This document shows positions 27,593 to 35,355 of a DNA stretch of 64,000 bases, piece by piece (within the stretch, counting starts at the first letter, position 1; each line of letters starts with the position of its first letter). This DNA is from Clostridium_I sp963725425. Lineage in GTDB: Bacteria > Bacillota > Clostridia > Clostridiales > Clostridiaceae. The notes beneath the pieces are model-generated. The model was given only the letters and a program-made list of their open reading frames with translations, did no database searches and was not told where the DNA came from. The stretch is taken from assembly GCA_963725425.1 (NCBI GenBank), contig CAVRYJ010000031.1, positions 496,001-560,000 of the forward strand, read 5' to 3'. Both the position numbers and the translations under genes were made by a program.

Positions 27593-28285
27593 TTATAACC
27601 TAACTCTATTTTTTACATCTTCGTCAGCTATTATTTCCCCATCTTTAAACCTTATAATTCTCCTTGTATAAACAGCAACATCTGGCTCATGAGTTACCAT
27701 AACCACTGTAGAACCTTCATCATTTAAATCCTGGAAAATTTTCATTATATCAAAAGTTGATTTTGAATCAAGGTTTCCAGTTGGTTCATCAGCCATAATA
27801 ACATTAGGTCTGTTTACTATTGCTCTGGCAATAGCTACTCTCTGTTTTTGTCCACCAGATATTTCATTTGGTCTATGCTTAATCCTATCTCCTAGCGATA
27901 CCTTTTCTAAAGCCTCCATGGCTCTTTCTCGTCTTTCCTTTACAGGAACACCTGAGTATACCATTGGCAATTCTACATTTTGCAGTACCGTTAACCTTGG
28001 TAATAAATTAAATGCCTGAAATACAAAACCGATTTCTTTGTTTCGCACAAATGCCAGTTCATTACCAGTAAGATTTGAAACATCTTGATCATTGAGCATG
28101 TATTTTCCCTGATCCATTTTGTCAAGACAACCCAATATGTTCATAAAAGTAGATTTTCCTGATCCAGAAGGCCCCATTATAGAAGTAAATTCTCCTTTTT
28201 CTATTTTTAAATTCACTGCCTTAAGTGCTGTAAAATCTATATCTCCAGTTATATATCTCTTAGTTATATTAGTAACCTCAATCAT
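27593..28285 (-). CDS. MacB/LolD-type ABC transporter ATP-binding protein
   Basis: The 230-residue ATPase has Walker A GPSGSGKSTFMNILG near residues 39-53, Q-loop VFQAFNLLPRLT, signature ISGGQKQRVAIARA, Walker B VIMADEPTGNLDS and H-loop VTHEPD. It energises the permease at 26346. GGGGG lies 12 bases before the ATG, and the gap to the adaptor gene is 16 bases, so one transcript is expected. Confidence 0.94.
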   Translation of the reverse strand: MIEVTNITKRYITGDIDFTALKAVNLKIEKGEFTSIMGPSGSGKSTFMNILGCLDKMDQGKYMLNDQDVSNLTGNELAFVRNKEIGFVFQAFNLLPRLTVLQNVELPMVYSGVPVKERRERAMEALEKVSLGDRIKHRPNEISGGQKQRVAIARAIVNRPNVIMADEPTGNLDSKSTFDIMKIFQDLNDEGSTVVMVTHEPDVAVYTRRIIRFKDGEIIADEDVKNRVRL

Positions 28286-28301
28286 GTTTTTAGGTGCCCC
28301 C

Positions 28302-29363
28302 TTAATTAGCTTTTACCAAAGTTCCATTTTCTATTGTTGCACTTGGGTTAAGTATTACCTTATCAGAAACGTTAAGTCCACTTTTTACCTCTGCCTCAGT
28401 GTCTGATTGTAAACCCAATTGAATTTCTTTTTGAACAGCTTTATTATTTGATATAACAAATACATAGTTATTTCCTAACTTATCTGTTTTTATACTTTCT
28501 GCTGGAACAGTTAATACCTTGTCACTTTCTCCAGTTAGTATATTAACATCTGAATCAAAACCTTCTATTAATCCAACTTGGGGCTTATCTATATCTATAT
28601 CTGCTAAAAGTGTCGTACTTGAAGTAGTCGAAGATGTTGATGTTACTGCTGATGGTGCTACATATGATACTTTACCCGTATAGTTTTTATTTGCAAAATT
28701 TAAAGTTACAGCTTCTCCTACCTTAACTTCACTAGCACTGTATTTATCTAAATTCACTTCTGCCTCAAGATTACTTTCATCCTCTATTGTTACTGCTGCT
28801 GTACTACCACCAGAAGTTGAACTTCCAACTCCCGTTCCACCTACTTTAGCATTTAATGCTGTAACTACTCCATCAAAATCTGCTACATTGCTATTTACAC
28901 TTTTTGCTAAATTTGCATTAGCAGTGTCTAAATTAAGCTGTGCTAGACTTATTGAATTATTAGCTTGTTTTAACTTTTCTGTACTATCTGGCGTCTGTGT
29001 TTTTGTATTATTTACCAAATCCTGTTCTTGACTATTTGCTGTACTTAAATTTATTTGAGCCTGCTTTACTGCTACAGTTAAATCTGCAACTTGATATGTT
29101 ACTAACACTTCTCCTGCTTTCACCTTATCTCCAACTTTTACATTCACAGTTGCAACCTTGGCTTGATCTGGTGCATAATAATCCTTACTGTTTTTCGACT
29201 TTATAGTTGCGGTTGTCGAAAAATAAGCTTTTATGTCACCCTTTGTGACACTTGCTGAACTAACGCTTATAAATTTACCCTTATTTTTACTTGTTCGACC
29301 AATTCCTATTGCAGCCGCAATAACTACTAAAATTATTATACCTATAATGACTTTTTTCTTCAT
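28302..29363 (-). CDS. MacA/HlyD-like efflux adaptor protein
   Basis: The 353-residue protein has an N-terminal membrane anchor (VIIGIIILVVIAAAIGIG), a lipoyl half at about 60-100 (ATVNVKVGDKVKAGEVLVTY), a short coiled-coil hairpin rich in Gln/Asn, the second lipoyl half (VADFDGVVTAL), then beta-barrel and membrane-proximal domains ending GLNVSDKVILNPSATIENGT. It links the MacB permease to the outside; in Gram-positives such adaptors act within the wall. First gene of the operon, with AGGAGG 11 bases before the ATG. Confidence 0.9.
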   Translation of the reverse strand: MKKKVIIGIIILVVIAAAIGIGRTSKNKGKFISVSSASVTKGDIKAYFSTTATIKSKNSKDYYAPDQAKVATVNVKVGDKVKAGEVLVTYQVADLTVAVKQAQINLSTANSQEQDLVNNTKTQTPDSTEKLKQANNSISLAQLNLDTANANLAKSVNSNVADFDGVVTALNAKVGGTGVGSSTSGGSTAAVTIEDESNLEAEVNLDKYSASEVKVGEAVTLNFANKNYTGKVSYVAPSAVTSTSSTTSSTTLLADIDIDKPQVGLIEGFDSDVNILTGESDKVLTVPAESIKTDKLGNNYVFVISNNKAVQKEIQLGLQSDTEAEVKSGLNVSDKVILNPSATIENGTLVKAN

Positions 29364-29480
29364 AATTATTTGTTTCCTCCTTAAGTATCATGTTTTTATT
29401 TCATCATGTAATTACATTTTACAACATATTTATAATTTCGCAATAAAATTATAAATAAAACTTTATAAATAGTAAAAAAA

Positions 29481-29507
29481 CATTTTATCTTAAATCAAGA
29501 TAAAATG
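29481..29507 (-). terminator. Terminator downstream of the patatin-like gene
   Basis: CATTTTATCTT-AAATC-AAGATAAAATG is a perfect 11-bp stem followed on the minus strand by TTTTTTT. It lies between the patatin gene and the MacA promoter region. The rest of the 29364-29626 gap is AT-rich leader. Confidence 0.8.
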
Positions 29508-29626
29508 AGTTTTTATATACTAGTTTATATATAATTTTCAGTCTTTTATAATATTTGTCTATAATCATTTTCTCCTTAAAGTTAGTATTTATGCTTAAAT
29601 TGAAAATTTTTTTCTTGCCTCACTTA

Positions 29627-29694
29627 GGCATCATCAAAAAAATAGCAAGTCAGTATCCTCAGGATTCTTGACTTGTTATTTTCTTTCAGATGCC
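29627..29694. repeat. GGCATC-ended palindromic repeat, short copy
   Basis: The 68-bp hairpin has one arm GGCATCATCAAAAAAATAGC-AAGTCA and the other TGACTTGTTATTTTCTTTCAGATGCC-like, around GTATCCTCAGGATTCT. It has the same ends as the 157-160 bp copies but lacks their internal GCGGTAGGCGAGGAGCC core. Confidence 0.85.
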
Positions 29695-29746
29695 TTATTC
29701 TAAATTTTTTATTTTTGAAAATAAATCCAATTGTCTTCTTTTCAAT

Positions 29747-30665
29747 CTATCGCCTGTATTTTGCTATATAATTATAAAAACTCCAACTATTTAAAAACTC
29801 ATTTGTACCATCATAACCGGATTTATATAGTTTATTGCACTTTTTATGAGATATATTGAATTCTGTAGTCCTAACCCCCTCTGTTTTTATTGAAATAGTC
29901 CTAACTGCATTCCTTGTCCGGCAAATATTCTTCCTCATTTCTGTCAACCATGGTTTCCACCACATCAATAAAATATGAAAACAAATCCTTCCCATGGTTA
30001 TTTACATTTGTATTTATATTATTTTGTAATTTAAATCCAAAAGTTGGCCACCTTGGAGTTTCCGCTACATCAAAAATCCAAATTGGAAAATTACTTATAA
30101 TTCCACCATCCACAATATAACTTATATTATTGTTATATTTAAGCTTAACTGGTTTAAAGAAAAATGGAATACTTGTGCTCATTCTAACAGCCTTTGCTAT
30201 TTCAAATTCCGATGGTTCAAAACCGTAGTTTTTTAAATCATCAGGAATTATTAAGATATTTCTTTTGGTCACATCCGCAGCAATTATTTTAAGTGTTCTT
30301 TCTCCATATGTTTCAAGATCTTTAAATTTTACTATGCCTTTTTTCTTTAAAAGTTTGTAAATCCATTTTTCAATTAAACGTCCATCATAAAACCCTTTAC
30401 TTCTTATAAGTTCTATAGCATTGCCCATTAATGGAATACCGCCATACACACCTGTGCTTAAAATCTTTGTATAATCCATATTAAGCATTATTTCTTTCAA
30501 TTCTTGCCCTGTATAACCAGCTGCGAGTAATGCTGCTGTAATAGCTCCTGCTGACGTTCCTGCAAGTTTGTTAAAAGTGTAACCATTTTCTTCTAAAGCC
30601 TCAATTGCACCTACAAAAGCTATCCCTTTTACTCCTCCCCCCTGAAATACCACATCAACTTTCAT
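29747..30665 (-). pseudogene. Patatin-like phospholipase, frameshifted near the C-terminus
   Basis: The first frame (30665 to 29901, 254 residues) has the oxyanion-hole motif GGGVKGIAFVG near 9-19, nucleophile GTSAGA near 37-42 and catalytic Asp in VDGGIISNFPIW. It stops abruptly after RNEEEYLPDKECS. The next frame, to 29747, continues with AVRTISIKTEGVRTTEFNIS and ends FLNSWSFYNYIAKYRR, the expected tail of this family. Removing one A from GGAATGC (about 29909-29914) gives DKDAVRTIS and one frame of about 305 residues. The catalytic dyad is intact, so the truncated enzyme may still fold. Lipid acyl hydrolase by family; the shift may be real or a sequencing error. Confidence 0.85.
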
Positions 30666-30678
30666 ATAGCCCTCCTAA

Positions 30679-31476
30679 TTAAAATCTTGATCTTATTCTT
30701 TTTTCAAAGATAAGAACTATTTCATACATTATATATGCAAGTATTGCAAGAATTACTATACTCATCATTACCATATCAAGCTGAGATATCTGTCCACCAT
30801 ATACTATTAAAAATCCTAGCCCTTCCTTGGCTACTAGAAATTCTCCCATTATTACCCCAACCCAAGAAAGTCCAACACTAATTCTAAGAGCTGATACTAT
30901 ACTTGGGATAGATGATGGTATTACCAGCATTACAAGAATCTGAAATTTGTTAGCACCAAAGGTTTTTAAAAGTTTAATTTTATCGGTGTCCACTCTCTTA
31001 AATCCATCTAAAATGCTTATTATTGTAGTTACAATAGATATTAAAATTGCGATAGTAACTATTGCTTTAATTCCATTTCCTACCCAAAATATTATTATTG
31101 GAGCTAAAGCAACCTTAGGCAATGCATTTAACACTACGATATATGGATCTAGGACCTTTGAAAGAAAGTTGCACCACCAAAGTATTACTGCTATAACTAT
31201 GCCAAGTAGAGTGCCTAAAGTAAAACCTAACACTGTTTCATAACATGTTACCCCTATATGTGTAAACAGTGTTCCTTCTTTATATATTGTAATAAGACTA
31301 GCAAATGCTCTACTTGGAGTACTTATAAAAAATGGGTCTATCCACTTTAAATCTCCTGCTATTTCCCATAATGCAAAAAAGGCAATCAATATAAGCCATC
31401 TTACAAATGTAATCATCCTATTTTTGTTTTTTGTGTCTTTAATAAATTTATTATGTTCCTGGCTTTCATTATTCAT
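30679..31476 (-). CDS. SsuC/TauC-type ABC transporter permease
   Basis: The 265-residue protein has six membrane helices of the BPD_transp_1 family. VLNALPKVALAPIIIFWVGN is typical of the nitrate/sulfonate/taurine/thiamine-precursor permeases, and GLSWVGVIMGEFLVAKEGLG is the conserved C-terminal segment. GGAGGGAG precedes the ATG, and its start overlaps the end of the ATPase gene by 8 bases. It is the channel of the importer encoded with 31469 and 32686. The substrate is not determined. Confidence 0.92.
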   Translation of the reverse strand: MNNESQEHNKFIKDTKNKNRMITFVRWLILIAFFALWEIAGDLKWIDPFFISTPSRAFASLITIYKEGTLFTHIGVTCYETVLGFTLGTLLGIVIAVILWWCNFLSKVLDPYIVVLNALPKVALAPIIIFWVGNGIKAIVTIAILISIVTTIISILDGFKRVDTDKIKLLKTFGANKFQILVMLVIPSSIPSIVSALRISVGLSWVGVIMGEFLVAKEGLGFLIVYGGQISQLDMVMMSIVILAILAYIMYEIVLIFEKRIRSRF

Positions 31477-32233
31477 CTATTTCAAGCTCCCTCCACACAG
31501 AATCAAAATATTCTCTAAACCTAGGATCTTCTCTCTTTTTTAAAGGAGTAAGTGAATCGTCCCCAAAATCTATAGATACGTCTTTTTTTATCTTTGCCGG
31601 CCTTTTTGAAAATATTATTATTCTTTCAGACATGGATATTGCCTCTGATATATCGTGAGTAACCATTATAACTGTTTTGTTTTCCTGTTTTATTATCTTA
31701 TAAATTTCATCACTAGCGCGAAGTCTACTTTGATAATCTAGAGCTGAAAATGGCTCATCTAAAATTAAAATTTCAGGATTTAATGCTAAAGTTCTTATTA
31801 ATGAAACTCTTTGCCTCATTCCTCCTGAAAGCTCACTGGGATAATGCTTTTTAAATTCTGCAAGCTTATATTCTTTTAGCATTTTCTCTATTTTTTCAAT
31901 ATTTGCTAATGTTTTTCTATGTTGTACTTTAAGACCAATTAATACATTTTCATAAACATTTAACCATTCAAAAAGTTCGTCTTTTTGAAACATATATCCA
32001 AACTTTCTAGTGAAATTTTCTTGATTTTGCCCATCCACTAAAATTTTTCCCTTTGAAGGTTTTATAAGCCCAGCTATAATGTTTAGTAATGTTGATTTTC
32101 CACATCCTGACGGGCCAACAATACTTACAAACTCACCTTTGTTTACATTAAAACTTACATCCTTTATAGCTTCTGTTTCACAAAGCATGGAGTGATAATT
32201 CATAAATATATGTTTAATTTCTATTTTATTCAT
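31469..32233 (-). CDS. SsuB/TauB-type ABC transporter ATP-binding protein
   Basis: The start is the ATG at 32233 with GGAGAG upstream; the frame extends to 32269 only because the neighbouring GGCATC repeat contributes an ATG. The 254-residue product has Walker A GPSGCGKSTLLNIIAG, Q-loop YMFQKDELFEWL, signature LSGGMRQRVSLIRTL, Walker B ILILDEPFSALD and H-loop VTHDIS. It powers the permease that overlaps its 3' end. The binding-protein gene lies upstream beyond a 450-base gap with repeats and a terminator. Confidence 0.93.
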   Translation of the reverse strand: MNKIEIKHIFMNYHSMLCETEAIKDVSFNVNKGEFVSIVGPSGCGKSTLLNIIAGLIKPSKGKILVDGQNQENFTRKFGYMFQKDELFEWLNVYENVLIGLKVQHRKTLANIEKIEKMLKEYKLAEFKKHYPSELSGGMRQRVSLIRTLALNPEILILDEPFSALDYQSRLRASDEIYKIIKQENKTVIMVTHDISEAISMSERIIIFSKRPAKIKKDVSIDFGDDSLTPLKKREDPRFREYFDSVWRELEIDE

Positions 32234-32264
32234 TTTCAACTCTCCAAAAATAATTACTACTTTA

Positions 32265-32424
32265 GGCATCTGAAAAGAAATAACAAGTCAAAGATTCTGA
32301 GGATATTTTGCGGTAGGCGAGGAGCCAAAACCTTGCGCAATCGTTGGCTATGTAATGGTTATGCAAGGCGAATCATACCACAAAATAGACCAGAATATTG
32401 ATTTGTTATTTCTTTGATGATGCC
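32265..32424. repeat. GGCATC-ended palindromic repeat, long copy
   Basis: The 160-bp element matches 13420-13576 along both arms, including GATTCTGAGGATATTTTGCG and CATACCACAAAATAGACCAG. The central loop differs (AAAACCTTGCGCAATCGTTG). This variable loop with conserved arms shows that the arms are what is retained. It separates the ATPase gene from the terminator of the binding-protein gene. Confidence 0.88.
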
Positions 32425-32474
32425 TTATATATACCATTATATGAATTTGCCTAACTGGTTGTGTAACCAAAAAA

Positions 32475-32513
32475 GATAGAGAATAATTTTCTTATTGAAA
32501 ATTATTCTCTATC
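32475..32513 (-). terminator. Terminator downstream of the ABC binding-protein gene
   Basis: GATAGAGAATAATTTTC and GAAAATTATTCTCTATC form a perfect 17-bp stem with a TTATT loop, followed on the minus strand by TTTTTT (32469-32474). It would end most transcripts before the ATPase-permease pair. Confidence 0.88.
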
Positions 32514-32525
32514 CCACTTATTTTA

Positions 32526-32681
32526 GTTACAAGTTACAAGCTACAAGACAAGTTACAAGTTACAAGTTACAAGTTAATGAAATTTTGCCTACAGCAAAAT
32601 AATATAATTATTTTGTTCGACTTTTCTGCCCTAGCAGAAAAATCTTCCTTAACTCTTAACTCTTAACTTTTAACTCTTAAC
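32526..32681. repeat. Heptamer-armed palindromic repeat, copy D (GTTACAA variant)
   Basis: The left arm here is GTTACAA-type heptamers (32526-32573) instead of GTTAARA. Next come ATTTTGCCTACAGCAAAAT and TTTCTGCCCTAGCAGAAA mini-hairpins and a right arm of AACTCTT/AACTTTT heptamers ending at 32681, 5 bases from the stop of the binding-protein gene. The left arm no longer complements the right, so it has been re-amplified from a variant unit. Confidence 0.8.
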
Positions 32682-32685
32682 TGTT

Positions 32686-33705
32686 TTATTTGCTTGCTTC
32701 TTTTGCAATATCTGTGTTTACAAGTTTGTTAAAAGCTGGTCGTGTTTTTATGAGATCCTTTTGGTACCCTTCTATAATGTCCATTAGCCTATTTATATCA
32801 CTTTTATTTATTTCAGGACTATAAGCAAATGCATTTACCTTCTTATAATTATTTACATTTTGCGCTATGAGATTTACATCGCTGCCAGGAAAAAATGATT
32901 TTATCTTCTCTGCAACTTTAATATTACTATTATTTTCCACCCATTTTTGGCCCTTGTAAATAGCTTTAGTGAACTTAACCAAGGTGTCTTTATTTTTATC
33001 TAAGTAAGATTTTGTTGTAAAATAGCAAGTATAAGGGAGAGTTCCTGCTTCACTTCCTATAGACGATTCAATATATCCAGAGCCGGTTTGCCTCAAAATA
33101 CTAGCAGTAGGTTCAAAAAGTGCAACATAATCTCCTGTACCTGCCTTGAATGCCTCTGCTGTTGCATTAAACTGTATATTAGTTATAATGTTAACGTCCT
33201 TTTTAGGATTTAGACCATGTTTCTTAAGTACAAATTCCAATGTCATTTCAGGAACTCCACCTGGTCGTGCGCCAATGATTGTCTTCCCCTTAAGTTCTTC
33301 CCACTTGAAATTTTTTTCTTCTTTTCTTCCAACAAGAAAAGAGCCATCTTTTTGGGTAAGCTCTGCAAATACCACTGGATAATCCTCTTTATTTTGATTC
33401 TGGATATAAATTGATTGTTCCGGGCCGCAAAAACCTATGTCAGCGTTTTTACTAAGCACTTCCTGCATAGTTTTATCTGCACCCTGGCCAATTGAAAGGT
33501 CAATATCGAGACCTTCTTCTTTAAAATATCCGTTATTAACTGCAGCATAGAAAGGTGCATAAAATACTGAACGGACAACCTCATTCAGCTTTATTTTTTT
33601 AACAGATGACTCAGATTTACTGCTAGTGGCGCAACCATAAAAAAGAGATGTGCATAAACATAATAAAATTAGTAGACAGGTTGGATAAAACATTTTTTTC
33701 TTCAT
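32686..33705 (-). CDS. ABC transporter substrate-binding lipoprotein (NMT1/SsuA-like)
   Basis: The 339-residue protein has a lipoprotein signal with FYGC near residues 22-25 and a Ser/Lys-rich linker. The NMT1/THI5-like type II binding fold follows: FYAPFYAAVNNGYFKEEGLD, IGQGADKTMQEVLSKNADIG, WEELKGKTIIGARPGGVPEM. Relatives bind alkylsulfonates, nitrate or the thiamine precursor HMP. No TPP riboswitch or sulfur-regulated element is seen in the 80-base leader, so the ligand is open. It is partner of the ATPase and permease genes downstream. Confidence 0.9.
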   Translation of the reverse strand: MKKKMFYPTCLLILLCLCTSLFYGCATSSKSESSVKKIKLNEVVRSVFYAPFYAAVNNGYFKEEGLDIDLSIGQGADKTMQEVLSKNADIGFCGPEQSIYIQNQNKEDYPVVFAELTQKDGSFLVGRKEEKNFKWEELKGKTIIGARPGGVPEMTLEFVLKKHGLNPKKDVNIITNIQFNATAEAFKAGTGDYVALFEPTASILRQTGSGYIESSIGSEAGTLPYTCYFTTKSYLDKNKDTLVKFTKAIYKGQKWVENNSNIKVAEKIKSFFPGSDVNLIAQNVNNYKKVNAFAYSPEINKSDINRLMDIIEGYQKDLIKTRPAFNKLVNTDIAKEASK

Positions 33706-33780
33706 ATATACCCACCATTATAAATATTCTAATCATTATTATATGCACATCCCAATTATTTGTTCATATTTAGATACATT

Positions 33781-33804
33781 ACTTGTTATTTCTTTTCAGA
33801 TGCC
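33781..33804. repeat. GGCATC repeat half-element inside ndk 3' end
   Basis: The arm GGCATCTGAAAAGAAATAAC followed by AAGT (minus strand) matches the end of the 32265 copy. It encodes the last residues and stop of ndk. No opposite arm follows. Confidence 0.75.
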
Positions 33805-34208
33805 TTAATTTCTGGAAACCAGAGTGCTATTTCCCTTTTAGCATTTTCTTCGTTATCCGATGCATGAACTAAATTTCTTGTTCTATCATCGGCATAAATC
33901 CCTCTAATGCTACCCATCTCTGCAAGCTTAGGATCTTTGTTTCCATGTATTTTTCTAACAATATCTATAACATCCTCTCCGCCAACTATCATTGCACATA
34001 TTCTATCTTCGGTTATATAGTTAATTAAATCGTTAAAATACTCTTTTCCTTGATGTTCTTTGTAATGCATTTCTGCTATACTTCTGTCAGCCTGAAGCAT
34101 TTTCAGCGCAATTATATAGAGGCTTTTTTCCTCGTAAAAACTAATAATACTACCGATTAATCCCCTCTGAACTCCGTCAGGTTTAATTAATACCAAGGTT
34201 TTTTCCAT
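33786..34208 (-). CDS. ndk: Nucleoside diphosphate kinase
   Basis: The 140-residue enzyme transfers phosphate between nucleoside triphosphates and diphosphates. KTLVLIKPDGVQRGLIGSII is the N-terminal signature, and the phospho-histidine is in NLVHASDNEENAKREI near residues 112-127 (usual family form HGSD; here HASD). The family normally ends near ALWFPEI. Here KASEKK is added, encoded by one arm of a GGCATC repeat that also gives the stop codon. AGGTGA precedes the ATG. It stands alone, 40 bases from a Cys-rich small gene. Confidence 0.96.
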   Translation of the reverse strand: MEKTLVLIKPDGVQRGLIGSIISFYEEKSLYIIALKMLQADRSIAEMHYKEHQGKEYFNDLINYITEDRICAMIVGGEDVIDIVRKIHGNKDPKLAEMGSIRGIYADDRTRNLVHASDNEENAKREIALWFPEIKASEKK

Positions 34209-34248
34209 CGCCGAATCACCTACCTTACGTAATATTTAAACTTTACAC

Positions 34249-34500
34249 CTATTGTTTTAATTCTACCTTTATTCCAAGTTCTACTTCTATTCCATTCTTT
34301 ACTTCTACTTCATCATCAAAATTCAGAATATGATCCTCTGAATAATAGTATTGACATAATCTTCTAACATTATGCCTACTCTTACCTGTAACTGATTTAA
34401 ATGGACATGTTGAATCATTTTCTTCATTACAATAAAATGGACATTCCTTAAAACAACTTACCTCTTCTTCATAGGTACTCAAAAATGAACATTTTTCCAT
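34249..34500 (-). CDS. Small cysteine-rich protein
   Basis: The ATG at 34500 follows GGGGTG by 6 bases. The 83-residue product has six Cys in its first 60 residues (EKCSFL, SCFKECPFYC, STCPF, RRLCQYYY), which may bind a metal or cluster, and an acidic Val/Glu tail with a repeated VEVK/VELG pattern. I do not recognise the family with confidence; similar small proteins are found in clostridia. It lies 40 bases upstream of ndk and may share its transcript. Confidence 0.6.
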   Translation of the reverse strand: MEKCSFLSTYEEEVSCFKECPFYCNEENDSTCPFKSVTGKSRHNVRRLCQYYYSEDHILNFDDEVEVKNGIEVELGIKVELKQ

Positions 34501-34739
34501 AACTACACCCCGCATTCGTAATTAATGGTAATATTTACAAATCTTTTGTTTACATTATAAACTATTATAGTAAAAAAATGAATACTAACTTTATAAATTA
34601 AAATGAAAAAAGTTCACTTGTTTACGTATAATATGAAATTTTTATCAATAATTTATATTTACCCTTTTAAAACACCCTAATATGGAATATAATTTTACAT
34701 AGTAAACACCTTGAAACTTTTTTAAAGGGAGATGATACT

Positions 34740-35234
34740 TTGAAAAAGAAATTATTGGATTATGTCATCATTTTATTACTTTGCTTTTTAGTGGCACCAG
34801 CCGCATTTTATTTTATTTTAAGTTCATCTGAATTTAACATTTACAATCTTTATTACGCTAAAACTGCATATATAGAAATGTACTTGAAAATAGCACTAGC
34901 TGGCTTATTTTTATTTGTACTAGTAAAACTTCTGAATAAAATATTATTTAGAGTATTAACTAGTAGACCTACAGAAAAAGCTAAACTAATATCCATTGAA
35001 AAAATAGATGTTAGTAGCATAGGTCTAAGTTTAATAGGTGATTCAGACGGATTTGATGAGATTTATAATATAAAGTTTAAGCATAATAATAAGATAATTG
35101 ATATAACTATTTCAAAAGAAAATGTGCAAAATGATCTTAATAAGGAAGATTCTCCTTACGTAGAATATCAACATATTAATCTTATTAAAATATTCAACAA
35201 ATTTCTTAATATTAAAGTCCACACTAAAAAATAG
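34740..35234 (+). CDS. Hypothetical membrane protein
   Basis: The start is a TTG at 34740 after AAAGGGAG; the ATG just upstream in the other frame meets a stop at once. The 164-residue product has two membrane helices (YVIILLLCFLVAPAAFYFIL and IALAGLFLFVLVKLLNKILF) and then a cytoplasmic or exposed beta-rich domain (IEKIDVSSIGLSLIGDSDGF). No family is recognised. A terminator hairpin follows the stop by 9 bases. Confidence 0.7.
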   Translation: MKKKLLDYVIILLLCFLVAPAAFYFILSSSEFNIYNLYYAKTAYIEMYLKIALAGLFLFVLVKLLNKILFRVLTSRPTEKAKLISIEKIDVSSIGLSLIGDSDGFDEIYNIKFKHNNKIIDITISKENVQNDLNKEDSPYVEYQHINLIKIFNKFLNIKVHTKK

Positions 35235-35242
35235 CCACAAAA

Positions 35243-35265
35243 GTAAGCACTTGCTATGTGCTTAC
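35243..35265 (+). terminator. Terminator after the membrane protein gene
   Basis: GTAAGCAC-TTGCTAT-GTGCTTAC is a perfect 8-bp stem followed by ATTTTGCTTT. Confidence 0.75.
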
Positions 35266-35355
35266 ATTTTGCTTTATGATGCTAAAATAATATGTTTTTC
35301 AAAAAATCTTTAGAATATCAATTGATGAAAATAGCTTATAAATGGAGAGATGAAA

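Noticed and set aside
32265..32681. CRISPR array from clustered repeats
   Set aside because: The repeats are palindromic, of different families, and not regularly spaced by unique spacers. No cas genes are nearby.
33706..33785. A TPP riboswitch before the SsuA/ThiY-like binding protein gene
   Set aside because: Only 80 bases separate it from ndk, with none of the CUGAGA / ACCUGA-type conserved segments.
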